A stretch of DNA of 64,000 nucleotides from Lates calcarifer (lineage: Eukaryota > Chordata > Actinopteri > Centropomidae). This document shows positions 24,101 to 36,000 of the stretch, piece by piece (position 1 is the stretch's first letter; every line of letters starts with the position of its first letter). A model generated the notes under the pieces. That model saw only the letters and a program-made list of their open reading frames with translations. It did not search any database and was not told the DNA's origin. Both the position numbers and the translations under genes were made by a program. The stretch covers positions 2,193,626 to 2,257,625 of the forward strand of contig NC_066836.1 in the NCBI RefSeq assembly GCF_001640805.2, written 5' to 3'.

Positions 24101-26931
24101 GGACCCGGAGGCAGAGCTATTAGATTAGCCCTGCTAATAGGCTATAGCCCACGTTCAGGAGACAGGATATTCACTTAGGCATTTACTGCCCTGACTCCTC
24201 TCTTTCCCTTGAGCTCCGGCGGGGATGCATCGTCCCTCATCGAGCCTCACTGTCACGAATCAAATAGGCCTACACAGTGTCAGATTTCAGAGACGGTTGG
24301 ACAGAGTGTCCATTTGTCCCTGCTGGTCCACATCTGTCCATCCTCATCCAGGAAGATGTACAGACAGTAAGATGGATGCATTACTTGGGGATGATGTTTA
24401 TTAGAAATAGATTATGATTCAGGCTTTGTCATCCACCTCTGATATGATGGATATGATGCAGTTTGTTTCATTTTGTTTTGACTGTACAACTGATCAGTAT
24501 TACCTTAGTTGTCTATGGGAAGATCTTAACTTGACTGGACTGGATGATAGTACATGTTTTGTCACCATTAAGAAAACATGAAAATATCTGTTTCTGGGTT
24601 CCTTTTCTCGTGTTTAATTATATCAGACTTGAACAAAAATTGATTTTTGAATCATTTACTGGTAGAGTGTTTCCCAATACAAGTGATTCATTATTTACCT
24701 TAGAAGTTATCTAATGTACTCCCAATGATACTGCTACCTACCTCTCAACTAATAGCTGTGCTTTCATGAATACCAGACACATGACACCTGTTTACAATTG
24801 ACTGAGAAGCAGATAAACAGGAAGGAGGAGGCTGATATTAAATTTGTGGTTGCTAAAACAGAAAATATCTGAGTAACTGTACAGCTGAAATCTTTGTCCT
24901 TTCTCTAGAGTGTGTGTGGCTAAATAGGTTGAGGCTTTCTGGCAAAATTTTCAGATGAACAGTCTTAATCTCCTTTTTACAAACAACAAACCAAAGGCAG
25001 TTTGAGAGAGTTTAAACTATGGTCAGGCTCTGTCTTTGTGAAACCAGCCACTTGACTCATGATGAGTCATTCTGAATTTTAGAAATGGAAATCTAGTTAA
25101 TGAAGTTGTTGGCAAACAGACATTGCTCATGTCGATTGTTAATCTTATTCCTATCGTAGTGAGCCAAACTTTTGAAGCTCTGTCCACGATGCTGAAAAGT
25201 GATTTTGACTGTGGATTCTGAAGTCATGCAAAAGTCTTATTTTGATTTTCTTGATTTCTGTTAAAGATAACTATTTTTCACTGTGGTACAAGTTGTTGTT
25301 TTATACCCAAGGTCGGTGGTTTCCAAAGTGAGGTGTGGGGACCTCTGAGGATCCCTGACCAGGCTTCAGGGTCATCAGCAAAATGAGGAATTGTTTAATG
25401 CCATTGCAATGTCAGAAATCCACCTGTGCATTAGGTCAGATTTAACAAATAAATACTGAAGAGCCTGTATCTGTTACAATTTATAAAAAGCATTAACCTG
25501 AATTGGTCATTTCAGTGACAAGGTACGACACAGCGCCCGTGGATGAAGTGGCGTGGTCACATTCCCTCTGGCTTTCTGTGGTTTCAGCTTCTGTGATATT
25601 GTACTAGGTTGGCTCATTAGACTCAACTGCTTTTAGCTTTTTCTGGAGCGGTGCTGATAACAAATAATAATTCAAATGATGCCAATCAATTTCCCTGAAA
25701 TAAAAGATGATGTCATCAAATTCACTTTGTCCAAACAATTTTCTCCAAACTCTCCTCGCTGCCAGGAAACAGACAAAGCAGCAAACTGTCATAATTGCTG
25801 AGGTGGAATCAGAGAATGTCACATCTAAAAAGTGTGTTAATTAACTGATTATCATAATAGTTGCTAATTTTCTGTTGATTGGCTCACTGACTTATTTCAG
25901 CTCTAGTGGTTACTGAATTGCCTTCTGTAAAGAAAGCTCCATTTTCATAACTTTTACCTGCCAAGTTTCCTGTGAAGATTATTTTGCATAATGTTGTGTC
26001 CTTTGCACCAGTTTCTGTCCAAAGCAATGATCTCATTTCGTTTTATGTTAACTCAGCTGTTACAGTTCACAGTATAATGGTGCTCCTCATTATGCTGGGG
26101 GCCTTCTGAGGGCCCCTAAAGGATCCCTGAAGGTTTCCAAGATTCACTTTTGAATCTGCTGATGTGGGCACTGTCCGCTGTGCTGAAGTCACTGCAGCAG
26201 CTAAAGCTTCCATCACAGATGTTTTCACACTGTTGTGGTTTTTGTTCTGACTGACTCTTCATTAATCGAACTATTGAAATCGACCCAAATCAGGCTAGTT
26301 TCCACTGTGTGTACTGTGAAGCCTCCACTCAGCAGGTTTACCTCATATTAATTAGATGTGTTGCTGCTGTCAGCCAATCAGGGTCCAGCACTATGAGGAC
26401 TGTGCCCTCACTTTCATTCAGTTTAATTCAACTGTCACCATTCACAAAACCGGGACTTTTAATCTGATAACAGTAGACAGTGGACTCTAAACCCCGGACA
26501 GCCCGGTGTCAGACCTGTTAATGGTTTCACCTTCACGTCAGTGGAACATTTACCTGCTCTGCGCCTTGGAAGCAGATCCGGCAGCTGGGAGTGGGGATGC
26601 AGGTTTCGCTGCTGCAGTTTGAATGCATCGCCTGCGTCTTGCACGATGTGCCCCCGACCGCCCCATCCTCACTGGAAAAAGTCCCCCCGTTGTCCTCCCC
26701 ATTGAATTTCTCCGCGTTCCCCCCACATGTATCCCTGCAGCTCTGGCCCTCTCGGCAGTCCTCCCCTTCCTCTTCCCCTTCTCCCTGCTCAGCCTCGTCC
26801 TCATCGTCGGGATGCGGACGTCCTTGGGAGCCGTGCGGTTCGCCTTCCTCCCAGGTGTGGCGGTGGGCGATGGTGGTGCCTCCCCTCGCCTCTCCACAAG
26901 CTGGACCCGCCTCTCCCTCCTCTGTGCTCAT
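15121..26931 (-). CDS. MARCHF11 (membrane-associated RING-CH E3 ligase 11)
   Basis: Four coding exons on the minus strand: 26554-26931, 21301-21456, 17666-17858 and 15121-15443 (stop TAA). They join in frame to 349 residues. Residues 1 to about 115 are acidic and low in complexity. The RING-CH finger, C4HC3, spans the exon 1/2 border ([37 protein letters not shown]), about 117-165. Two membrane segments follow: [20 protein letters not shown] and a second around [19 protein letters not shown]. The C-terminus RVTSV is a class I PDZ ligand, as in the mammalian protein. MARCHF11 is a brain and testis enriched ligase of the trans-Golgi and endosomes that ubiquitinates membrane cargo. The human protein is about 50 residues longer, mainly in the N-terminal low-complexity part. 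The ATG at 26931 is the first in frame, after a GC-rich leader. ZNF622 follows upstream on the same strand, as in human 5p15.1. Confidence 0.94.
16050..17093 (-). mobile_element. Tc1-like DNA transposon with long inverted repeats, internally deleted
   Basis: Perfect ends CAACCCCTGGCAAAAATTAT form inverted repeats of about 226 bp (16050-16276 and 16868-17093), flanked by TA at 16048-16049 and 17094-17095. Each arm holds two direct repeats, an outer GGCAAAAATTATGGAATCAC and an inner GGAAAAAATTATGGAATCAT: the IR/DR layout known from Sleeping Beauty type elements. The arms are nearly identical, so the insertion is fairly young. It lies in intron 3 of MARCHF11. Confidence 0.93.
16314..16745 (-). 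pseudogene. Tc1-like transposase remnant, 143 aa, catalytic core deleted
   Basis: The frame begins [20 protein letters not shown], the typical paired-like helix-turn-helix of Tc1 transposases, and includes a [14 protein letters not shown] hook-like motif up to about residue 95. It then jumps to the C-terminal end of a transposase ([18 protein letters not shown]). Full proteins are about 340 residues; the DDE catalytic middle is missing, yet the frame stays open across the deletion. It cannot be a transposase but could still bind DNA if made. Confidence 0.9.
17971..18040 (+). repeat. Displaced copy of the protamine-region CRE repeat
   Basis: CTTTATGACATCAGAG, TTTGTGACATCATCAAAAGA and CCATGGTAACAGAAAGTGCA match the unit at about 9118-9180 and the half unit at about 9058-9095. 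It carries two TGACATCA octamers but no protamine frame nearby. It lies in intron 2 of MARCHF11, about 6.5 kb from copy 3. Confidence 0.65.
18041..21300. other. MARCHF11 intron 2, left and central part
   Basis: No exon or gene is supported. Around 18840-19060 (GTGAATGGTTCAAGACAGCT, AACCAATCAGAGAGCCATCT, CTTTAAAAGCCAGGTGAGG) the sequence looks like an old degenerate DNA-transposon copy of a type common in fish, perhaps hAT-related, but I cannot define its ends. Confidence 0.4.
21457..26553. other. MARCHF11 intron 1
   Basis: About 5.1 kb without convincing exons. Stretches near 22610-22790 and 24050-24260 have higher GC and few low-complexity runs, a look shared by conserved non-coding elements. 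This needs alignment and is not claimed as function. Confidence 0.4.
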
Positions 26932-27560
26932 AATAAAATGAAAAGTCGAAATAAAATTGCATAGATGCCACCCGACAAGCTTACTCAGTATCCACCACCA
27001 CTGCGACGCAGGGATGTGATGCAGCCTTTAGGCTCCCAGATCACGGCGCTGAATATGCCTCCGTTTCGCGGATACCGAACCGAGCAGTGCTCCTGTAGCC
27101 GAACCTACAGTGTGGCAGCTTGGCAGAGCTGCGGATTGGCAGCCGAATCTCCCCGGTGCTGCGGCCCGTCGGTCGGCTGAAACCGCCTCATGCGCTCCGG
27201 AGACCCGGGGAGCATTTCCAAGCAGCCTCCATGCATCGCAACGGGACTCGACCGTCCTGAAGCGCCGGATTCCCCCTCTTCCTCTTCCCTTCCTCCCCCT
27301 CCGCCTCCGCCTCTTAAGTCCACACCGAGGAAGCCGACAGCTACACAGCAGCGGTAGGGTAGGAATCTTCTGAACGGGACAACCCTGGGTGAAACCCCCC
27401 TCCTTGATGTGGCCGTGTATTCGCCCTGCTGAGGGGCTCTTGAGCAAGAATCCTACTAGTCAGCCGTAAGTCCTCTGATGAGTCTTGCATTCTCAGGAAG
27501 CAGAAAAGACTGATCCCCCGGGGAGATGACCAATCAATCACATTATTATCCCATTAATAT
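26932..27560 (-). promoter_or_regulatory. MARCHF11 5' leader and CpG-rich promoter region
   Basis: Sequence upstream of the ATG at 26931 is GC- and CpG-rich up to about 27350 (for example the run around 27050-27345), unlike the AT-rich surroundings. CpG density also covers coding exon 1. The transcription start cannot be placed by eye. Confidence 0.5.
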
Positions 27561-30500
27561 GATGGAGGAGATAACTTTCCAGACCCATGCACGCACTACC
27601 TCTGCACAGCCGCCTGTGAGAAAGTGATGAGCTGCATCATATTCACAGCAGCAGCAGCGGCGGCTCGGTCAGTCCGCCTGTGGTTTAGGTCACTGGGTTT
27701 CTTTAGAGAGGTCTTGGGTCTTGTTGAGGGATCATAGGGGGGGTTTCTTTTAAAGTTTTCTTGGTACTTAAGGGACACCTGATGGTGTTCCAGGCGTCTT
27801 TGATGGAGTAAGACAGTTTCTTCAGAGGCTCTGCGGGTAATGAGAACGGTTCCAGGGGTCTCTGATGTTACTAGAAAGTTTCTTTTGAGGGGTTTTAAGG
27901 GTCCCTGAAGTGCTCACATGAATCTCTCAGACAGTTTCGAAAGGTCTGTAACAGAACTTGCTGCCATCCACAGAAACTAGATTTTTACTCTTCTTTCTCC
28001 TACTACCCACTAAGGGAGAATTGCAGTTATATAACAGCAGCATGGTCACTAGTCAAAAAGACCATCTTATAAAAAGCCAATTCAGCTACTCAACGTTTTC
28101 CTGTGTGAAGCACTTTTGAGCAGAACAGAATCCTCCAAGTCAGCAAGAATGTCTCTGAAAAGGATCACAACAAAATGAGGGTTAGTCAAACACATTTACT
28201 ATAATTTGATCAATTATGCCACTAACATCTTAAATCACTAGTTTTCTAAATGGGGTTCCAGAATAAATTTACTATCAATTAATCTATTTTTTGAGTTAGC
28301 TTACGTCTGCAAAATGAGAAAATTGCTTATTTTGTCAAACCAAAGGTAAAAAAAACCCCAGTTAATCTGTTTATGATGATACAAAATGAATATATGAAAC
28401 CACAAATCTTCAATTTTTCAGTCATGCACCAGTTATACTACACAACTCTGTAAATTCAGTAACTTAGAGCCTAGAGATGTTGTAGAAACTTAAACAATAG
28501 CTTTTCCAAAAGCCCAATCAGGTAAGAAATGTTCATTGTTCCAAAACAGCTGCAATCAAAGCGTATTAGACTAATGAGCATTACTGGAGAAGCACTCACC
28601 TCAGGGGTTTTCTATTGGTTTCCCATTACAGTTAAGGAGAGACAGAGAAACAACAGACTTTGAGTTTGAGTCTGCAGCCAATGTTAAGATCTGGGACATC
28701 ACTTCCATCTGTGCTCAGCTGAAAAGCAAATCAAGTTTTAATATAAACTTTTCAAACATGTGTAACCCTTGTAACAAGCACTTTTAACTGAGCTGTGTTA
28801 CAATCAATAGTACCTTGCTATCGTAGGGGAGAACGTAGGGGATCTTATGATGGGAAGTTTGCCAGTTAAAATCCCCGGACTGCACGAATGAATAATGATT
28901 TGTCCAGCACAACAAACCCTCCTGAGGAGGACTGAGAAGGACATTCAAGCCTCAAATGGTCGCACTAGGCGTCTAATGGGAAGAAGAGTCAGACTCTAAA
29001 GGTTAAATCTCAGCTGGGTATCTGTTGAGAGGTGTAAATAAAGGACAGTGGTGTCGTAAGTTCAACATATCTGATCTGAATTAATAAAAAGTTAGCAGAC
29101 TAAACCTAGTCTGACATGAAAAACATCTTGATTTCAACAGAACTGATGTTTTTCTCAGTCTGTTGAGCATACATGATGGCCTCAGAGCTATCCACTGTTC
29201 GAAAAGGACTCAAAATATCTAAATTATTGCCATGACCTCCTTTGCTGTTGCTCAGTATCTTATTATCAGCCTCCAAATGGACCTGATAATAAAGTTCGAG
29301 TAGCCTCAGCCGGCGAATCATTTGTCGGAGGAGACTGCTTTTCCAAGAAGAATCTTCTTTTTTTTTTTTTTTTGACGATGTCTATCGCTTTCCGGGGAGT
29401 GGGCCAGTAATGGACTCTAATGCAGCAAAGGAAATTATCCACTCATGTCCAATCACTACCTACGAGGCACCGATCAATACCAGGTCCCCAGGGCTTGGAG
29501 GGAGACCGGGATCGTGCTGAGAGCAGGGAGGGCCGGGTGAACTGCTTCTAACCATGTTTTGTTTAGGAGGGGTGTGGGACTGAGATGGACCGTCTCTGAA
29601 TTTACTTTTGGATTTTACCTTCTGTCTGATAGTGTGGCGCCCATCCACCTAATATATATTTATAAGACCTGTATTATAAGAATTCAGGTTTTACTCCTCT
29701 TATATACAACATACTATATCAAATTAACTCTGGTTAAATGAAACCAGATTTGATTTGTCTGAAAAGATCGATTTGGTTAAGTCACCCTTCATTAAGTGTT
29801 TAGAAGCTATGACTAAAGACTTAAAACATGTATGCTTTTTTTTTTTACAGTGCATCAGCCATTAAGAGTAAATTTTGGGCTGCTAGGTTGTGACATATCC
29901 CTTGTAACATCTTTGGTAAGAAATGTTAGTTTTTAATGTTTTTAATGAACAAGTTTGTACTTTCAAATGTCAGCACATCAGTAATGGTTGCAACAAGTAG
30001 ACGATTAATCCATTGACTAACTATTTTGATAACCAATTATTCTTGTTTGTTTGTTTTAACATGTTCATTCCAACTTCTCAAATGAAAGTATTATATGTTT
30101 TTCTTCATCAGTTATAACTTGAGTATCCTCTGAGTTTGGACTCTTCAGTCCAATCAAACAAGGATTATGAATACATTTCCCTGGACTACAGGACATCGGA
30201 TTTACATAACTATTAACAAACACCAGGGAAATAACACTGGAAGTCAGCACATAGGTCAAACAGTCCTTTGGGGTGGTCCTCCTGATGAGCTTAGGAGTTA
30301 GGTCATGATGAAGGTTGACAAACACCAGCCAAAGAGATAGTTCACAGCCTGGCAACCTAAAAGTTATTCCTACAAATGTCTTAAACTGATGTATACAGCT
30401 TTTGTAAATTACTTATCAAGCATTACTTAAGCATGAACAACTTCTCTCTCAATTCAAACCAGTTTTCAGCACCTGAAACTACAAACCTCCCCTCTGCAGC

Positions 30501-32456
30501 TTCATGCTGCTGTCTGCCAACTCAACCTTCTGAAAATTTAGTCTTTATATTGATTCAGTTTATCTACTTCAACAGCAAACTAAATTAATTTGCAAAATAT
30601 CCCAAAGAACATTAACTGCAGTTATTTATAGACAACAATATAAACACCGAAGGTCGGCAAATTAAATAAATGAACACCTGGGCTTTCAGAAAAACGCATC
30701 AAACGGTGGAGCTATTTTAAAGAATCACCTCCTCCCATGACTTCCACAGTTCTAATGCTTCTCAGCCATTTGCCCTGATTCTCTCCCCAAGTCGTCCCGA
30801 TCAATTAGTCTCCTTCTCGCCGTCGGCCTGTCTGCAGGCCCCCCCCCGTTTTTCCTGTCGACACTGTCAAACAGTGGCGTACTGTACGGGCAGAGTGCCC
30901 TAAACCCCTGAAACCATCACGCCGCAAACACTCTACCAGCCTGCAAAAGGAAGTGGAAAGCCTGCCAAAGATAGAGTGGAGGACCACAAACAAATGGAGT
31001 AGCTGAGCTCATTAAAGGGCTGGTGTGGTGGGTCAGCATCCTGCCGAAGCCTGATCAGCTTTCGATGACTTCATCTGCATGAGGCCCACAGTCACTGATA
31101 AGTCTGACGTATCTGAACAGAACAACAGTCACGATGGGTTCAAACCTTTTTCTTCAGAAACTGTTGCAATACCACAGCTGAAAAGTCCTGTTCGAAATGT
31201 TTAAAAACCAAGTATCAAAAGTAAGAGCGAGGCAGAGTAGGTGGAAACCTACCAGCATGACTCAACATTTGGGAAAAACTGTGCTTTAAAAATTATACAG
31301 GAAGGGGAAGGGAAGAAGAAAAAATATGGTGGGAAAGAAAAGCAAAAAGCAAAATCATGACAACATTATAACAATGTGACACCCTGGTTCTGGATCTTTG
31401 AACCAAACACTTCAAGTCATGATTGGATACCTCTAGAATTAATAATAATTGATAATTGATAATAAAGATAATAAAGCATGATATTAATATGCTTCAGAGG
31501 TGCAATGAATAGTCAGTCGAAAGAAAAGTCATCACAAACTATTTTTATAATCAATGTTTTGGTCATTATCAATCAAAAATACCAAGAAACTGATGGTTCT
31601 AGCTTCTCAAATGTGAGAATTAACTCTTTGTTGGGCTTAAGTTACAGCAAATCAAATATTTGGTTGGTTGGACAAACCCTAGTGCTGTAGGATATTGTGA
31701 CTGACATTTATCAGTGTTTTCTGACTTTTTTTCAGCCTGAAAGGTTAATCAAGGAAATAATCTGAAGAATAATTACCAATGACAATTGCTGAATGCAAAA
31801 GGCATGCTAATTCTATCTAATAAGAAACTGCTAGATATTACACAATACACTTTAACACATTAATATAATGTAACTTAAACAGGCTAACTGTGGGAATATT
31901 AACATGCTGGCACTTAGCTGCTGATGAAAGTTTAACCAATACTGGACCTTTGAGGCCAATACTGCTGAATATTTCATGTTAGCATGAACACAGACAAACA
32001 TTTCTGATGAAAGATCCTTAAATTTAGGTAGATTTTGTTGTTGTGACCAAGATACCTAGCAGTACAACATTTTACAGTTGGATAAAAAGTGTAAAACTGT
32101 ACCTGCTCTTGGACAAACTAATGAAGACACTGTTTCTTAATTACCTCAAATACCTTCGGCATTTCTTTCCTGTAATTTCTTCTGTGGATTCAAGACAAGC
32201 TTCTTTAGCCAAATTTCATCGAGCCAATATTTTTCCTGGTGTGTAACAGTTTGGAAAACATTTACTATAACTTGATTCTGCGATCAGCTGGAAGCAGGGC
32301 CAATCATCAAATTAAGAGGTACTGCTGACATGATTTGTAACCTCTCACAGATCCTGAACCCTGTGAACCTGAAGACAATGTGTAAGATAGTTAGTAATTA
32401 CTTAAGAAAGACTTCCATGTAAAGTATCCAATAAATATGAAACACATTTATTTAGT
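27561..32456. other. Intergenic interval between MARCHF11 and ZNF622
   Basis: No coding region is supported on either strand. Around 29358-29373 a T16 run heads a less AT-rich 280-bp block ending near 29650; read on the minus strand it looks like a poly(A)-tailed insertion, but no family or target duplication was recognised. A GC-richer block at about 30780-31120 stands out against AT-rich flanks. In human, RETREG1 lies next to ZNF622 in this neighbourhood; no part of it is visible here. Confidence 0.45.
29358..29650 (-). mobile_element. Possible poly(A)-tailed retroposed insertion, family unknown
   Basis: On the minus strand a block of about 280 bp of balanced base composition ends in GATAGACATCGTC followed by A16. 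This is the shape of a SINE or LINE 3' end. No tRNA-like A/B boxes or clear target duplication was seen. Confidence 0.3.
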
Positions 32457-32462
32457 TGGATG
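32457..32462 (-). terminator. Candidate ZNF622 polyadenylation signal
   Basis: TTTATT on the plus strand is AATAAA on the minus strand, about 600 nt after the ZNF622 stop. No competing canonical signal was noticed closer to the stop. Confidence 0.4.
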
Positions 32463-33056
32463 TATTACAAGAATGCTGAATCATAAAGATGTAATCCTGT
32501 TATTAGTCTAAAAAAACAGTGTTATGCAACTGAATAGTACTTTTAGATTTTAAATGATCAATATAGTTTCAAAAGTAATTTTGTAAACGTGATTCATGCC
32601 CTTGATCTCCACGTAAGTGGTTGTTTTTGCAGTTAAAGCTGAGATGTAATTTCCAGCTGGATTCCTATCACAAGTCAATTTCAAGCTGATTTACTGTGGA
32701 CCTACGCTTTCTGCACTTTGATGTAACATTAAAGACATTTGGAAATTTGGGAAGAAAAGGTCATGTTACTGCTCTTCATGCAAAAATTATCAGAAGTAAA
32801 GTTGGTGAAGATTTCCACCTGCTGCTGTTGTCAAACCTCAAATCAACATGGATGTATTTACTTTAATCACAACAGAGCGTTACTGATATGAGGTGATCAA
32901 CAAGTTTGATAATTCTTTCTGCCAGGGAACAAGCAACCACAACTTCTGCAGCTGTACTTGATTCTGTGCTCAAAGTCTTGCTGGATGGAAAACAGCAAAG
33001 ATGTAACCAGTCCACATCACATTTCGCACCATATTCAGTTCCTTGTAGACCAGAGT

Positions 33057-36000
33057 TTAGAACATGACTTGGGCTCTGAAGTGCTTCTGCTTGGTGGCGT
33101 TGTGGCTCATTCCCATCTTCAGCATCCATTTTGACTTCATCCTCTGTACGTACTGCATGTCTCTCTGTTTCTGACTGAGGGAGCTGTTGCCTAAGAGATA
33201 AGGAGATGGGAGGGGCAGCATGCATGTACATACAGTGTGTCATAATGTTGTTTGGGAGCAGGGTTCTCACAGTTATTATGGGAATAATGAAAAGCGAACA
33301 CAAGGGGGACCCCATTTATCGCTGAGCTCACTGCATGAGGAGAAATACCAACGTGGTGGTGGAGGAAAGTGGAAAACCAACCTTTGTTGTAGAAACTGTA
33401 TTTTATCCAGGCAGTGGTTCACTATTTTACACATTTTCATGGAGAAAGACTTTAATATCTAAAAAGTTTGAAATATTGGTGACTGTTTCTCTGTCTGTCG
33501 TTAAAACAGCCTTTAAATACATTTTGACTCGGAGAAGCTTATGTCATGCTTGTGTTTTGATATTTTTCTATAATTATCAATACAATACCATTGAGATTAT
33601 GGAGTCATACAAGATTCAGGACTGAAGTTTGACGAATAGATGAAAAAGGTGTCGCAATCAAATTTAAAATCAGCTCTGCATCGTCTCCAAACTCAGATCA
33701 CTTCTGTGTCTCTGATCTGAAGAAAACCTCTTCATCTGGTCTCAACTGGACTTGGATTTTAGGGGTTCTCACAGCAATAAGAGTTCATATAACGACCTCA
33801 TATGAACATTGTGGCATTTCAGTCGATTTAACCTCCATTTCCCCCTGACTTCCCCTGGTCCTCTACTGATCACAGAGAGGGAACAGTGTAACTCCCCCCC
33901 TCTGGTTCTTCATTAGTTACAGAGGGAAGTTTAAAATCCTGCTGTTTTACAGAACTTCTGACAGTGTTTTTATGTCTTCCTCCTGAGCCAAATCTGGTTT
34001 CTTGTTAAATTTGATTTTTCCTTGTCATCTTCTTGTCCTCTCTGCACTGTGAAGCACTTTGGATGAGCTGTGTTGTGCTTTAAGTGCTTTATCAATGAAA
34101 TTAGGATGACTAGGTGAAATTATTTTTTTAAGGATATTTTCAGAATTTTATCACTTTCCAGGTTTCCAGGTTTCCAGGTTTTACAGGACATGTGTATACT
34201 CCCCATGAGTGCCCTTGTGAAGAATGGGTAGGTAACTGTAGTAGTGACAGTACCTTACTGTACCTACTACGCCACATGAGAAATAAAGGGTGAAAGAGGA
34301 AGCTGGTGGAGGTGATAACAGGAAATAGCATTATCAATAAACCCAAACTGCCAAAAACATGCCATCTCAACGATACAGAATGGAATAAAAGTTTGCACTC
34401 AAACCCTCCAAACACAGTAAAGACAACAACATAACTAAAGAAACTGAGCTCCCAGGGCCAAAAGCTGACAACGACTGTAAAGAGTCGGACTTCCGAAGAG
34501 GTGATAAGAGATTCGTCATTCCCCAAACCACTGAGTAAACACGATAAATCAAAACTGGCATAAGGCAATACCACAGGGTCCGAATCAGATGAACTGAGGA
34601 AATTCAGCTCTGCACCAAATGTACTCAAGTTTCATATGAAAAAGTTTCTACTGCCTTGGCTTCTTGTGGAGCTGAATCACTTGGAAAATAAAAAGTTATG
34701 GAGGTTTTCTTAACTTCTTCACAGCAAGGACACCCAGGTAAGAACATTTTACATGACAGCTGCCTTACATTTCATTACCACATTCTGCTGTACCATCTTC
34801 TACTAAAAGAACCCATTTCCCATGAACAACCTCCACTGAAAGGTCAAGCTAACCGGAGTTAAATTCCCTGAATGTGTCGACATATTTGGTTAATAAAGGT
34901 CATTCAGGTTCTGAAGTTAGCAGCTTCCTGTTAAAACACTATTATACTAAACCTCCCCTCCCCTTAAACTACTTAACTTTTTGAGTTACTACTATTTGAT
35001 TTGAGAAGAGGGGTTTATTCTTGGCTTGGAAACAGATAGACGTTTATATTTTATAGGCACAATTCAACATGTACTTCTACTGTTTCAGCTCTTAAGTTCT
35101 CACACCATCTTCATTCTGTTTCTCTCTTTAAACTGTAAAATACACAACAAATGATCCCAAAGAAACCATTCTGATGTTCTGTGTCCCTGGTTGAACCTTA
35201 CCTCCATCTCCTCCCCAGCCCAGGGCTTTGTACTGCCGGAGGACTCTGCCAACAGCGTTCCTATTGTGGGTCAGAACCACCGCTCGCTGAGCTCCGAATC
35301 GCTGTTTGTAGTACCTCATGAGGGAGCGGTGGCCGATCGTAGCACCTGGAGAAAACACACAATAAGGAGGTGTATTCTGTTACAGTGTGAACACAATGAT
35401 CAGAGGACAGGTTCGACACATGTCAGTTCAGCACCAGGTCGAGGGGTTTCAAATGTGGCAGTCGTAGCCAACCGACTGATTGTCGCCCTTTGGTGCGAGT
35501 TCATTTGTTGAATAATTCTATTTAAATGATAAATCTCACAGTGTAAAATCTTTTAGATAAACAGACGCAATTATTTGCCGATTCTAAAAACGTATTTCGA
35601 AGTCAGGTCACCTGAGGGCAGAGTCAGTTCCAGTGTTTCGTCGTCGTACTCCAGGTTCTTGTCGGCGGGCAGCTCTTCATCGTTTATTTCAGAATCCTCT
35701 CCCTCTTTCCTGTCGGGGTAGCTGCTCCTGTTGGCAAAACACAAAGAAACATGTGAACCAGAAAGAGAGAGACGCAGCACAGACGTGTTCAGGGGGAAAA
35801 ACATTAAACAAGCTCACAGGTCATCAGTTAGTTACTTTATTACCTGAAGTCGTAGAAGTCTGCGAACTCCAGAGCAGCGTCGCCGTCTGTGAAGAGTTTA
35901 CAGTGACTTTTGTCTGTCATGTGACTCTGTACTGCTTCTGTTGAGTAAAACGAACGCCCCTTCTCATTACACCATAAACACACGTTCCCAGCACCGACCT

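Noticed and set aside
26591..26964. Plus-strand frames over MARCHF11 exon 1
   Set aside because: Antisense shadows of a GC-rich coding exon; no motifs.
34140..34628. Minus-strand open frame of 162 codons
   Set aside because: No family resemblance; hydrophobic Phe/Ser/Leu-rich composition expected from AT-rich DNA, and it lies in the last ZNF622 intron.
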